Shown piece by piece: positions 17,083 through 26,465 of a DNA stretch of 64,000 bases. Below the pieces are notes generated by a model. That model made no database searches. It was given only the letters and a program-made list of their open reading frames with translations, and was not told the origin of the DNA. The stretch's first letter is position 1; each line of letters opens with the position of its first letter. The stretch lies in the NCBI GenBank assembly GCA_036401375.1, contig DASWVB010000002.1, forward strand, positions 372,001-436,000, given 5' to 3'. This stretch comes from DASWUZ01 sp036401375. Its GTDB lineage: Bacteria > Acidobacteriota > Terriglobia > Terriglobales > Acidobacteriaceae. The position numbers and the translations under genes are program-made.

Positions 17083-19347
17083 ATGGCGTTTCTCACCACG
17101 CTGTCCGCCGCACTTTGGCAGACCAGCAGCTTTCTCCCTCAGCAGGACGGCAGCCTGTTCCTATGGATTGCCCTTGCCGTGGGTGTTCTCGGTCTTCTTG
17201 TCGCGTTTCTTTTTGCGCGCAGCGTTCTCAGCTTCGACTCCGGCACGCCGGAGATGCAGGCCATCTCAAACGCAATCCGCGAGGGGGCGGAGGCATTCAT
17301 GAAGAGGCAGTACGGCTCGATCGCAATCATCGCAGCCATACTCGCAGTTGTCCTCTACGCCGGCTACTACTCGTCCTCCTTCACTCGCCCGTTTGCCAAT
17401 AAAGTAGTTGTCAGCTTTCTCATCGGAGCGTTCTGCTCCGCGCTTTCCGGTCAGACGGGGATGTTCGTCTCGATCCGCGCAAACATCCGGACCGCATCTG
17501 CCGCGCGTTCGAGCCTTGGCAAGGCTCTGCAGATTGCGCTCCGGGGCGGAGCAGTCACCGGCCTGGTCGTAGTCTCGCTCTCCCTGCTCGGTGTTGGCCT
17601 GCTCTTTCTGGTCTTTGGCGGACTGAACGATCCGCAGCACGCACCCTACCAGCTTGTAGGCTTCGGCTTTGGAGCTTCGCTGGTTGCACTGTTCGCCCAG
17701 CTTGGCGGCGGCATCTATACCAAGGCCGCCGATGTCGGAGCTGACCTGGTCGGCAAGGTCGAGGCCGGCATTCCTGAGGACGACCCGCGGAACCCCGCCG
17801 TCATCGCCGACCTGGTCGGTGACAACGTGGGCGACTGCGCCGGTCGCGGGGCCGACATCTTCGAATCTACCGCTGCCGAAAATGTAGGCGCGATGATCCT
17901 CGGAGCGGCCTTGTACCCCGTGTTTGGAGTGAAGGGCATTCTCTTCCCGCTGATCGTGCAGGCGATCAATCTCATCGCCAGCGTCATCGGCGTGAGCATC
18001 GTCCACAGCAAAGAGACTGAAGACCCGATGCACGCGCTGAACCGCGGTTATTACGTTACCTCGATCGTCGCACTCGCCGGCTTCGCGGCCGCGGTTCACT
18101 TCATGCTGCAGGACCGCTGGTGGCTGCTCGGCTCAGGTATCTGCGGCATCATCACGTCCTTCCTCTTCGTGCGCATTACGGAGTACTACACCGAGACCCG
18201 CTTCCGTCCCGTCCAGTCGATCGCGAAGGCCTCACTCACCGGTCCGGCGACCAACATCATAAGCGGACTGGCGGTCGGCATGGAGACGCCCGCAGTCCCC
18301 ATCGTCGTGATCAGCGGCGCGCTGCTGCTCAGCTACTACTGCGGCGTTCGAGGACTGGCCGACATCACCACCGTCACAAACTACTCGAAGGGCATCTACG
18401 GCACTGCGATCGCCACCATGGGTATGCTCTCCTCCGCGGCCTACATCCTGGCCATGGATACGTTCGGCCCCATCACCGATAACGCGGGCGGCATTGTGGA
18501 GATGTCAGACCAGCCGCACTCCGTGCGCGAAAAGACAGACCGCCTCGACGCAGCCGGCAATACTACCAAGGCGCTGACCAAGGGGTACGCGATCGGATCG
18601 GCGTCGCTTGCCGCGTTCCTGCTCTTCTCGGCTTATCTCGAGACGATCCGCAATATCGTAGCGCAGCGACTCGCTGTCGTTGGACAGACGCTGTCCCCGG
18701 AGTGGACCTTCTCTACGGTGAATCTAGCCTCGGTGCCCGTCTTCGTCGGGGCGCTGCTCGGTGCGATGCTCACCTATCTCTTCTCATCGATGGCGATCAA
18801 GGCGGTCGGCCGCACGGCACAGACGGTGATCGAAGACGTGCATCGCCAGTTCCGCGAAAACCCGGGCATCATGGCGGGCACGTCGAAGCCGGACTATGGA
18901 CGCTGTGTCAGCATCGTCACCGGGGCCGCTCTCAAGGAGATGATCCTGCCCGGCCTGCTCGCAGTCGCCATGCCTCTGGTGGTCGGCATCACCTTCCGTC
19001 ATCTCAGCGGCAGCTTTCATATTCGCGACCACGGTTACGTGCCCAGCATCCAGGGAGTGCCCATTAACCTTACCGGGGCAGAAGCGGTTGCCGGATTGCT
19101 GATGGTCGGCACGATCAGCGGCATCCTGCTCGCGATGCTGATGAACAATGCGGGCGGCGCTTGGGATAATGCCAAGAAGCTGATTGAGACCGGCGAACTG
19201 GGCGGTAAGGGCTCCGAACCGCACAAGGCTGCTGTCGTCGGCGATACGGTGGGCGATCCCTTCAAAGACACTGCGGGCCCATCGCTTCACGTCCTGATCA
19301 AGCTGCTGGCTACAGTCACCCTGGTGCTGGCGCCGCTCTTCGTTTAG
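17083..19347 (+). CDS. hppA: Membrane-bound H+-translocating pyrophosphatase, K+-independent type
   Basis: Couples hydrolysis of cytoplasmic pyrophosphate to proton export across the inner membrane. The 754-residue protein has about 16 membrane helices. The substrate-binding loops are intact: DVGADLVGKVEAGIPEDDPR, then NPAVIADLVGDNVGDCAGRG, and near the C-terminus GGAWDNAKKLIE and AVVGDTVGDPFKDTAGPS. The subtype-determining position in GNTTKALTKGYAIGSAS is lysine (Lys496); a lysine here marks the K+-independent class, whereas K+-dependent enzymes have alanine. Start chosen because GGAGG lies 7 nt upstream. Monocistronic: divergent from the E1 gene and followed by a hairpin at 19370. It may salvage energy from pyrophosphate made in polymer synthesis. 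Confidence 0.96.
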   Translation: MAFLTTLSAALWQTSSFLPQQDGSLFLWIALAVGVLGLLVAFLFARSVLSFDSGTPEMQAISNAIREGAEAFMKRQYGSIAIIAAILAVVLYAGYYSSSFTRPFANKVVVSFLIGAFCSALSGQTGMFVSIRANIRTASAARSSLGKALQIALRGGAVTGLVVVSLSLLGVGLLFLVFGGLNDPQHAPYQLVGFGFGASLVALFAQLGGGIYTKAADVGADLVGKVEAGIPEDDPRNPAVIADLVGDNVGDCAGRGADIFESTAAENVGAMILGAALYPVFGVKGILFPLIVQAINLIASVIGVSIVHSKETEDPMHALNRGYYVTSIVALAGFAAAVHFMLQDRWWLLGSGICGIITSFLFVRITEYYTETRFRPVQSIAKASLTGPATNIISGLAVGMETPAVPIVVISGALLLSYYCGVRGLADITTVTNYSKGIYGTAIATMGMLSSAAYILAMDTFGPITDNAGGIVEMSDQPHSVREKTDRLDAAGNTTKALTKGYAIGSASLAAFLLFSAYLETIRNIVAQRLAVVGQTLSPEWTFSTVNLASVPVFVGALLGAMLTYLFSSMAIKAVGRTAQTVIEDVHRQFRENPGIMAGTSKPDYGRCVSIVTGAALKEMILPGLLAVAMPLVVGITFRHLSGSFHIRDHGYVPSIQGVPINLTGAEAVAGLLMVGTISGILLAMLMNNAGGAWDNAKKLIETGELGGKGSEPHKAAVVGDTVGDPFKDTAGPSLHVLIKLLATVTLVLAPLFV

Positions 19348-19369
19348 TCGCTCGCTGCCCGGATGTCCC

Positions 19370-19392
19370 GCGCGTCTCAGCTCGAGACGCGC
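19370..19392. terminator. 9-bp GC-rich hairpin after hppA
   Basis: GCGCGTCTC (19370-19378) pairs perfectly with GAGACGCGC (19384-19392) around a 5-nt loop. It lies 23 nt after the hppA stop and between hppA and the convergent treY stop. No T-run follows. Confidence 0.55.
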
Positions 19393-19456
19393 CGGCTCTC
19401 CAGGATCGAGACGTGCGGGTTCGAGAACGCTGTGCCGGTCGATCAGGGTGATTAGG

Positions 19457-22400
19457 TCAGCGCTCGCTGACGAGCAGGGCGACCGGGAAGCTCCCGAAGA
19501 GCTCTCGAAGCAGCAGGCCTCCGTCGGCGCCTGGGACGACACGCTCATCTGTGAAGACATTTCGAAAGGTCCCTCCGGGTTCAGCCAAGGTGACGGCCGC
19601 GTCGCCCCATGCGTCGCCCAAGGGCATGTTCGGCTTGCCCTTCATGAGCGAACAGGCAAATCGCGGAACCATCGCCACAATGGACGTGCCCTCGAGACTT
19701 CGCACAAAGCCAAGCACCTGCTGCTTGTCCGCTTCAACTTGAAGAGGAAGATAAGAACCGCGGCGGAAGACCTCATGATGCCGGGCTCGCAGTTCCAGTG
19801 CACGATGTGTGGTCCACAGCTTCGCTCTGCCATCTGCGAAGCTACCGAGCAGCTCGGCACAAAGAGCGGCGGCCCCGCGGGTCTCAGCAGTGTTCCGCAT
19901 CTCGCCGAGCGCCTTTGAACGAAGCTCATAATCCACAGGCCGGCGATTATCAGGATCGACCAGCGCCAGGTCCCACATCTCCGTGCCCTGATAGAAGTCG
20001 GGAACTCCAGGCGAGGCTGCCTTCATAACGACCTGGGCCAGCGAATTGATGCCGCCGAACAGCTGCAGCTGCGGCAGAATCGATTTGAGAGTCTCGACGA
20101 ACCTTGTCTCCTTCATGCGCGGTCCGGGCAGCAGGATGTCTTCAAGAAAGCCGTGCACTGCCGCTGCATAGTCAGGGTCAGGGTTGAGCCAGCTGAGGTT
20201 CACCTTGGCCTCGCTCAGCGCCTTGGACGCATACTCCTTGAGCCGGTCAAGGTAAGCCTTGCGCGCGTCCAGCCCCTCCATGACCCAGGGCCAGGCGCCG
20301 GCGATCGTCTGGTAGAGCAGGTACTCTTCATTGGCGTCGGGAGCCACTCGACCGTCCTCGAGCTTCCGCTTGAACCTGGCATTCATCCTCTGCCACCGGC
20401 GCACTGCCGCAGACCACTCCGCCGGCATCTCCGAGATGACGTTCAGCCGTGCACGAACATCCTCACTGCGCTTCGTATCATGCGTGGAGGTTGTGACCAT
20501 CGCGTCCGGGGAGTGCTCCAACCGGTCTTGATTACTGGCGTGGAAGGTCTCGGCCGAGATGCCGAACGCCTTCATCGAGCCACCTACCTCATTGGAAGAG
20601 ACGAATCGGTTATAGACGTAGAAGGAGGTGTCCTCGACTCCCTTGGCCATCACCGGCCCGGTAAGCTGCTGAAACTTGAGTGCGAAGTAAAGCTGCTGCG
20701 GATCGACTTCATGCGGCCCGGCGTTCTCCTTGCGGCCGCCCAGCAGCAGCGTGTCCCGCAGGAAGTCGAAGGCGGAGGTGTCGAGGTCCGGGTTCAGACG
20801 CTTGCCTCGCGCAACTGCAAAACGGATGAAGGTGCGGTCCTTATCGGTGTAGCGTCCGCGGTCGTCGATGTACGTTCTATAGACAGGGAAGCAGGCAATC
20901 GTCTCGCGTATCACCGCCTCGAGTATGTTGTCAGTGAAGTCGCGCGCGCGCCGGTTCGCAGCGGCCATCTGGCTCAGCAGGTTGGTGAGCACGTAGACCT
21001 CGCTGGCCAGCGAGCTCTGCATCACCTGCAGCTTGCTGCGGTAGATGATCTCGTCGGGATCAAGCCGGTGACCGATGAAGCTCTCGTACAGCGCGTTTAA
21101 GCGCGCCTCATTCTTGCTCTGGATGAAGACCTCATTCGCCTGGTAGACGAAGTCGTAGCCGGACGTTCCGCGCACCGGCCACTCCCTCGGCAGAGACTCG
21201 CGTGGCTCGAGGATCTTCTCGACAACGGTATAGAGCGGCCCCTGGCTGCTGCTCCAGTCATAGCCGCGCAGCGCTTCGCGAATGCCGGCTTCTACTCCGT
21301 TGGGCACCGTCGGGCCCACCGGCGACTCGCCCGCACACTGGCTCGCGATCGCCAGCAGCTGCAGGCGGATGAGGTACTGCCGCGGGTTGAACATGCCGTC
21401 GCAATGATCGATCCGCAGACCGGTAACCTGCCCCTTGGCCAGCAGCTTGCGAATGAGGCAGTGCGTCTCCTTGAAGACCGCAGGATTCTCCATCCTCAGG
21501 CCGACCAGGTCGTTCACGTCGAAGAAGCGGCGGTAGTTGATCTCTTCAGAGGAGACACGCCAGAAGGCCAGCCGGTAGGGTTGCGCCTCAAGCAAGGCAT
21601 GCAGCCGGTCAAATCTGGACGAATCGGTATCTCCCTCGCCCTCACCTTTTGTCCCGCCGGTCTCGCCGTTGATCCGGTACAGAGCCGCTCGGATCGCGGG
21701 CTGCATGCCCTCCGAGCGCAGAGCCTCCTCAAGACGAGGCCGCAACTCGCGCAATTGACTGCGTCGCTGCACCCAAAGTGCGGTGTCCTCGCTGTCGTGC
21801 GGAGGCACATGCACGATCTCCTGCAGCAGTGAGCGAAAGCTTTCAGGCACTCCAAGTTCGTCCTGCTCGCTCTCTGGAAAGAGAATCGGAAGCGTCCGCG
21901 GTGCAACCGGCATGGTGTGATCGAAGTAGCGGACCAGCGTCCGTCCATCCTCTACGTCCACCTGGATGTGGCTGCTCTCGAGCTCCTCGCCGTACTGGTT
22001 GCCGAGAATGGGCAGCAACAGCTTGCCCTGCATGTCAGGCTTCAGCGGGCTCCAGTCTATGTCAAAGAACTCGGCATACTCCGAGGACCGCCCGTTCTCA
22101 AGCACGTCCTGCCACCAGAGCGAATCGTTACCGACCCCCATATGATTCGGCACAATATCGAGCAGCAGGCCCATTCCTGCCCGCTTCAACGCGGCCGAGA
22201 ACTCCTCGAATCCGGCGTCGCCGCCGATCTCGGGATTAAGACGGTCATGCCGCGTCACATCGTATCCGTGCAGGCTGCCAGGACGAGCTTCGAAAAAGGG
22301 GGAGGAATAATAATCCCCGATGCCAAGCTGCTTGAGGTAGCCAAGGGTGGCCTCGGCATCCTTGAAGGTAAAGCCGGCATGCATCTGCACTCGATAAGTA

Positions 22401-22528
22401 GAGAGGGGAACGCGCGCATCTTTCTTGAGGTGTTCATCGATGCAGGTCTTCAGGTTCTCGCCATCTCGAGCGAGATCGTTCTGGGGCAATTCCTGCGGCA
22501 TATGAGAGGTTTCGCTCGCGTTGGGCAT
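19457..22528 (-). CDS. treY: Malto-oligosyltrehalose synthase (GH13)
   Basis: Converts the reducing-end glucose of a malto-oligosaccharide to an alpha,alpha-1,1-linked trehalosyl unit by intramolecular transglycosylation; TreZ then releases trehalose. Catalytic-barrel motifs are clear: STYRVQMHAGFTF, DIVPNHMG, the nucleophile region GLRIDHCDGMF, TSTHDTKRSEDVRARL and PDFYQGTEMWDLALVDPDNR. At 1023 residues it is longer than many TreY (about 720-960), with an extra 45-residue hydrophilic N-terminus and a serine/glycine-rich insert near residues 295-310. A second ATG at residue 10 is possible; neither has a clear Shine-Dalgarno. treZ is not in the window. glgA and malQ nearby handle the same alpha-glucan pool. 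Confidence 0.93.
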   Translation of the reverse strand: MPNASETSHMPQELPQNDLARDGENLKTCIDEHLKKDARVPLSTYRVQMHAGFTFKDAEATLGYLKQLGIGDYYSSPFFEARPGSLHGYDVTRHDRLNPEIGGDAGFEEFSAALKRAGMGLLLDIVPNHMGVGNDSLWWQDVLENGRSSEYAEFFDIDWSPLKPDMQGKLLLPILGNQYGEELESSHIQVDVEDGRTLVRYFDHTMPVAPRTLPILFPESEQDELGVPESFRSLLQEIVHVPPHDSEDTALWVQRRSQLRELRPRLEEALRSEGMQPAIRAALYRINGETGGTKGEGEGDTDSSRFDRLHALLEAQPYRLAFWRVSSEEINYRRFFDVNDLVGLRMENPAVFKETHCLIRKLLAKGQVTGLRIDHCDGMFNPRQYLIRLQLLAIASQCAGESPVGPTVPNGVEAGIREALRGYDWSSSQGPLYTVVEKILEPRESLPREWPVRGTSGYDFVYQANEVFIQSKNEARLNALYESFIGHRLDPDEIIYRSKLQVMQSSLASEVYVLTNLLSQMAAANRRARDFTDNILEAVIRETIACFPVYRTYIDDRGRYTDKDRTFIRFAVARGKRLNPDLDTSAFDFLRDTLLLGGRKENAGPHEVDPQQLYFALKFQQLTGPVMAKGVEDTSFYVYNRFVSSNEVGGSMKAFGISAETFHASNQDRLEHSPDAMVTTSTHDTKRSEDVRARLNVISEMPAEWSAAVRRWQRMNARFKRKLEDGRVAPDANEEYLLYQTIAGAWPWVMEGLDARKAYLDRLKEYASKALSEAKVNLSWLNPDPDYAAAVHGFLEDILLPGPRMKETRFVETLKSILPQLQLFGGINSLAQVVMKAASPGVPDFYQGTEMWDLALVDPDNRRPVDYELRSKALGEMRNTAETRGAAALCAELLGSFADGRAKLWTTHRALELRARHHEVFRRGSYLPLQVEADKQQVLGFVRSLEGTSIVAMVPRFACSLMKGKPNMPLGDAWGDAAVTLAEPGGTFRNVFTDERVVPGADGGLLLRELFGSFPVALLVSER

Positions 22529-22708
22529 CGAGCCGTTGGATGCGCCGCAGAGACAATGCGTTTCTACGCGACAGCTCGATGGCGCTTAGCTTACGCACCC
22601 GACGGCTGTACCGCGGCGCCTTCTGAAACGCAGTGGTGAGAGGCCCATCTCGCGCGCGACCACCACCTTTCGTCTAGATTAGAGATTGAGACCCGACAAG
22701 AAGGATTG

Positions 22709-24229
22709 ATGCCCGCAAACTTCAGACTGTTCATCACCAGGCTGTCCGAGTGGACGGAGAGGCACGCGGGCGCTCTTCTCCCACTGATCCTGATCGCCTT
22801 CGCCGCCCAGCGCTGGGTCGCCAGCAGCGCTCGCCCTTTGTGGTTTGACGAGATGTTCACGTTTGACCTGGCAACTGCTCCAACGTGGCGGCTTTTTAAG
22901 GCCGGGCTGACGGCGGATGGCAACCCGCCGGTCTATGCGCTGCTGGCGCGGGTGAGCATGCACATCTTTGGCGCAAGCGAGGCTGCTCTGCGGCTTCCCT
23001 CGCTGATCGCCTACCTCGCTGCCATCGTGCTTCTCTACAAGTTTGTGCGGTACCGGCAGGACGGCTTGACTGCTCTGCTTGCGGTGATGGTATTCGTGAC
23101 TCATCCCTGGCCGAGCTACTATGCCACCGAGGCGCGGCCGTATGCCATAGTGTTGCTCTTTGCTGCCCTTAGCCTTACCGGCTGGCGGATGGCCGTCAGT
23201 GCTCACCATCCCCGCAGGTGGGGCATTTGGATCATGTCGGCGTCCATCGCTGCGGCCGTCCTCAGCTATCACATGGCGCTGCCGGCGGTGTTGCTGCCGG
23301 TTGCAGCGGGTGAGCTCTGGCGTAGCTTTCAGAGGAAGCGGCTCGACCTCGCCCTGATCGGAGCAGGCGCCGCCGCGCTGCTGCCCCTCGTCTATACTCT
23401 GCGGCTGATCAGAGCGACCAAGACCCTGATGCTGGCTCACGTACTGCAAAATCAGCCCGTCTCTCTCGTAAATCTGGTGCACGGATATGAGCAGATACCC
23501 TCCCCGTACCTCTTTTTCGTAAGCCTTGCTGCGTTCGTTCTCACGCTGTACCTGACGAGACATCGGGCTCCGGCAGTGTCTCCTTTGATCTCTTGGCCCG
23601 GTTACGAATTATTCGCATTGCTGGTTCTGTGCGCCAATCTCGCCACTGTCTTTATCCTGATCCGCTTGAGCACGCATTATTACGCCGGACCCAGGTATGG
23701 GATCTCTTCCTTCTGGGGTGTAGCCATCCTGGAAGCGCTCTTGTTCAGCGCATTCCTGCCGGAGTTTCGACTCGTGCTGCTGGTGCTGTTGACTCCGCTG
23801 CTCCTGCGAGGCATCCACCCCTCGACAAGGATGGCAGATCCGGTTCTCTCCTGCCTGCAGTCCCTGCCAGTGCAGCCGATCGTGGTCGGCCGCGGACTGT
23901 ATTATCCCTCTGCCTGGCACTACGCCGCGCCCCCGTTGCGCAGCCGGCTCTTCTACTTGAGCGGGGCAGAGAACGCCAGCCTCGGCCGCTACAGCGTGGA
24001 AGATCTGGCTATCGTCCTCGCCGAGCCCCTGGCGCCCATGCAGGTCAGTGAACTTCGCCCATTTCTCGCGACCAACCCCCACTTCCTGGTAGTCACCGAC
24101 GACGCCGGAATGCCCGATGAAGTGGAGCTGTTGAAGTACTTGACAGCTCACGGCTTCCATATGGAAGTCATGAAGGAGCCGAGCTGTGAGGCGCCTTCGC
24201 TCCAGATCCAGGACGTAACCCGGCCCTGA
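22709..24229 (+). CDS. Polytopic membrane glycosyltransferase, GT39-like
   Basis: A 506-residue membrane protein related to PMT_2/ArnT-type glycosyltransferases. The first periplasmic loop carries LWFDEMFTFDLA, where the DE pair is the usual catalytic site, followed by GLTADGNPPVYALL and YYATEARPYAI, typical of the family. About nine or ten hydrophobic segments run to residue 360, then a soluble region of about 145 residues. The acceptor and donor are unknown. ATG 22709 is chosen over the adjacent TTG at 22706; AAGGA lies only 3 nt upstream, which is tight. It is divergent from treY (180 bp between starts), with no supported feature in the gap. Confidence 0.78.
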   Translation: MPANFRLFITRLSEWTERHAGALLPLILIAFAAQRWVASSARPLWFDEMFTFDLATAPTWRLFKAGLTADGNPPVYALLARVSMHIFGASEAALRLPSLIAYLAAIVLLYKFVRYRQDGLTALLAVMVFVTHPWPSYYATEARPYAIVLLFAALSLTGWRMAVSAHHPRRWGIWIMSASIAAAVLSYHMALPAVLLPVAAGELWRSFQRKRLDLALIGAGAAALLPLVYTLRLIRATKTLMLAHVLQNQPVSLVNLVHGYEQIPSPYLFFVSLAAFVLTLYLTRHRAPAVSPLISWPGYELFALLVLCANLATVFILIRLSTHYYAGPRYGISSFWGVAILEALLFSAFLPEFRLVLLVLLTPLLLRGIHPSTRMADPVLSCLQSLPVQPIVVGRGLYYPSAWHYAAPPLRSRLFYLSGAENASLGRYSVEDLAIVLAEPLAPMQVSELRPFLATNPHFLVVTDDAGMPDEVELLKYLTAHGFHMEVMKEPSCEAPSLQIQDVTRP

Positions 24230-24387
24230 AGGCTCACTGATCATGGCGGCAGGCTCGCCTGCTGCTGGCGGTCACGAGTGATTACGTCGGCGAACCGCGG
24301 CGCAGCCGCTCCCGGCGCGCCTATACTTCTGGAGCCAACCTCATCTGGCGCCTCAGCTCCTTCAGTCTGTCCCACACGGAGGTTCCA

Positions 24388-25338
24388 ATGATCAGACGCC
24401 CTGTTAGCCTCATCCTGTTCACCGCAGCACTGCTTCTCTGCGTCTTGCCCTGCCTGCAAGCTCAGCCTTCGCTGCCTGCCAGCTTTCAGTCCCGCATGGT
24501 CCACAGCCCTGCCGGCGCAGACATCTTCGTGCGCTGGGGAGGAACGGGCCCTGTCGTCGTGCTGCTGCACGGCTACGCAGAGAACAGCGACTCCTGGGGC
24601 CCGCTGGCAGCAGACCTCATGAGGGACCACACTGTCGTGGTGCCAGACCTTCGCGGTATCGGGCGCTCGTCAAAGCCGGCCGGCGGCTATGACAAAAAGA
24701 CCCAGGCGCAGGACATTCGGGCTGTGGTGACGTCTCTGGGCTTTGACAGAACGTTCGTAGTAGCTCACGACATCGGCAACATGGTGGCTTATGCGTACAC
24801 TGCCACCTACCCTGACAAGGTGGAGCGCCTGGTTGTAATGGATGCTCCTATCCCGGGGATCGGACCCTGGAACGAGGTCCTCCAGATGCCGGGAGTCTGG
24901 CACTTCAACTTCCACGGTCCGGATGCAGAGCGGCTGGTAGCAGGACGCGAGCGCATCTATCTGGACCGGATCTGGAACGACTTCACAGCCGACCCGAGCA
25001 AACCCGACGAGGCAACGCGAAACTTCTACGCGGCCACCTATGCGCAACCGGGCGGCATGCGAGCCGGTTTTGCGCAGTTCACCGCCTTCTCGCAAGATGC
25101 CAAAGACAATAAGATCTTCGAGCAAACCAAATTGACCATGCCGGTCATGGCAGTGGGAGGCGAGAAGTCCTTCGGCTCTCTGCAGGCTGTGATCATGCGG
25201 GAGGTCGCGACTAATGTGCAGGAGGAGGTTGTCCCAGGCGCCGGACACTGGCTCATGGAAGAGCGGCCCGAGTACACGGTGGCATTGATTCGCAAATTCA
25301 TTGATACGCCGGCAGCCAGGACGGCTCCAGCGGCATGA
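24388..25338 (+). CDS. Exported alpha/beta-hydrolase, epoxide hydrolase/haloalkane dehalogenase-like
   Basis: A 316-residue alpha/beta-hydrolase-fold protein with a signal peptide (hydrophobic residues about 7-23, ending LQAQ), so probably periplasmic. The oxyanion region is LLHGYAENSDSW and the nucleophile elbow is VAHDIGNM: an aspartate rather than serine nucleophile, as in epoxide hydrolases and dehalogenases. DLRGIGRSSKP and the C-terminal histidine in GAGHWLMEERP complete the pattern; GGEKSFG lies near the expected acid position. Substrate unknown. A 9-bp inverted repeat with a 47-nt loop begins 11 nt after the stop. The GGAGG at 24379 gives a convincing start. Confidence 0.83.
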   Translation: MIRRPVSLILFTAALLLCVLPCLQAQPSLPASFQSRMVHSPAGADIFVRWGGTGPVVVLLHGYAENSDSWGPLAADLMRDHTVVVPDLRGIGRSSKPAGGYDKKTQAQDIRAVVTSLGFDRTFVVAHDIGNMVAYAYTATYPDKVERLVVMDAPIPGIGPWNEVLQMPGVWHFNFHGPDAERLVAGRERIYLDRIWNDFTADPSKPDEATRNFYAATYAQPGGMRAGFAQFTAFSQDAKDNKIFEQTKLTMPVMAVGGEKSFGSLQAVIMREVATNVQEEVVPGAGHWLMEERPEYTVALIRKFIDTPAARTAPAA

Positions 25339-25348
25339 CCCTCGGCAA

Positions 25349-25413
25349 GGCTGACACCCGCGTACTTGCCTGCTAGTAAACCCTTGCGCACACACGACGG
25401 CGCAGTGTCAGCC
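25349..25413. repeat. 9-bp inverted repeat with long loop
   Basis: GGCTGACAC (25349-25357) and GTGTCAGCC (25405-25413) are perfect inverted copies 47 nt apart, between the hydrolase stop and the small ORF that follows. It could be a weak terminator, a protein-binding pair or chance. Confidence 0.35.
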
Positions 25414-25485
25414 GCCCTTTACGAATCGCCCGCAAACCTCCAGAATGGGACTGTCTACCAATGGATCTTACGAATGAGGACAACC

Positions 25486-25677
25486 ATGCCACTCTCCGGC
25501 GAAGCAATCCGATTGATGAACTACATCGATGATGTCACCGTGACCCTGCGCAGGGTGCTCGCGCTGGCGCCGACCCTTACCGATGACGAGCGTTCGCGGG
25601 TGAGCGAATATCTTCAGAGCTCCCGGCCAAACGCGGACACGGTGCTCGCCGCCCTCGCCATCAAGCACAACCTGTAG
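25486..25677 (+). CDS. Small hypothetical protein (63 aa)
   Basis: I do not recognise this protein. It starts MPLSGEAIRLMNYID and is acidic and helical in character, with the only notable features being VTLRRVLALAP and a short TDDERSRVSEYLQSS stretch. ATG 25486 is preceded by GAGGA at 5 nt, a good ribosome-binding site; an ATG at 25474 would add four residues. The stop is 7 bp before the GTG of the next gene, so the two are probably co-transcribed. No signal peptide or membrane segment. Function unknown. Confidence 0.55.
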   Translation: MPLSGEAIRLMNYIDDVTVTLRRVLALAPTLTDDERSRVSEYLQSSRPNADTVLAALAIKHNL

Positions 25678-25684
25678 GGTCCCT

Positions 25685-26311
25685 GTGAATACCACTAATA
25701 CTCCGGCCGCGAATGCCCTGGCGACGGCAAATGCGGGCGCGGCGATACGGCGCGTTGCCGTAATAGGGGCTGGCACGCTTGGCGGCCGGCTCGCAGCCAT
25801 CTGCAGCGCAGCGGGCTACTCCGTGATCCTCGAAGACGTCTTGCCTTCGAAGCTGAGGAGCGTGGCCGAGGCAATCGACGGGGCACAGGCGCTCCCCGCC
25901 ATCGCGTGGGACAAAGCTTCACCCGCAGGTGCGGTCGAATACGCACTGACGATCGAGGAGGCCGTTCGAGATGCCGATCTGGTCATCGATTGCGTACCCG
26001 ACGAGCTCGAGTCGAAGCTCGAGATCCTGAGCCTGATCGACCGGATGGCGCCGCCTCGTACTACCATCGCGACGCCCACCCGCGCGCTCAGCATAAGCGA
26101 CCTCGCCTCCTGCATTTACCGTCCCGAGCGCTGCCTCGCCCTGCAACTGCTCGAGGACCTGAGAGGCGACGCCAATAAGCCTCCCGAGGTACACATAATA
26201 AGCATCCCGCAGACGGACCCGGCGGTGCTCGCATCCGTGGTCAGCTTCTGGAAGACCCTGGGCTTTGCAGCCACTGCCGCTCTCGAGCCAACGGTGGCTG
26301 AAGCGGTTTGA
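25685..26311 (+). CDS. 3-hydroxyacyl-CoA dehydrogenase NAD-binding domain protein, catalytically degenerate
   Basis: A 208-residue protein with a clear N-terminal Rossmann fold (VAVIGAGTLGGRLAAI) and the family's EDVLPSKLRSVAEAI and DADLVIDCVPDELESKL segments. It covers the NAD-binding domain only; the helical C-terminal dimerisation domain (about 90 residues) is absent. The two catalytic landmarks are altered: the usual S-N-T-S-S becomes ATPTRALSI, and the usual G-L-H-F-F-N-P becomes CLALQLLED, losing the catalytic histidine. It may bind a dinucleotide without being a dehydrogenase. The GTG start is 7 bp after the 63-residue ORF. Confidence 0.72.
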   Translation: MNTTNTPAANALATANAGAAIRRVAVIGAGTLGGRLAAICSAAGYSVILEDVLPSKLRSVAEAIDGAQALPAIAWDKASPAGAVEYALTIEEAVRDADLVIDCVPDELESKLEILSLIDRMAPPRTTIATPTRALSISDLASCIYRPERCLALQLLEDLRGDANKPPEVHIISIPQTDPAVLASVVSFWKTLGFAATAALEPTVAEAV

Positions 26312-26465
26312 CTTGCAAGAGCAGTGCGCTCGGGCAGTGCGCCAGGGCTTGCGCGTACAGCAGGTCCGCAAAGACAGGGGGAAAAGGCCACGAGCGGCAG
26401 GGAACTGTAAGAGCCTGCCAAACGTAACCATCCTTGACACGGCTTGCCACGGGTAAAGAGTCTTC

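Noticed and set aside
20153..21100. Long open frame antisense to treY
   Set aside because: It mirrors the codon structure of treY, with no recognisable domain; typical of GC-rich antisense frames.
22679..23563. 294-residue minus-strand frame opposite the second GT39-like gene
   Set aside because: Low-complexity, charged composition without family match; the plus-strand membrane protein explains the coding signal.
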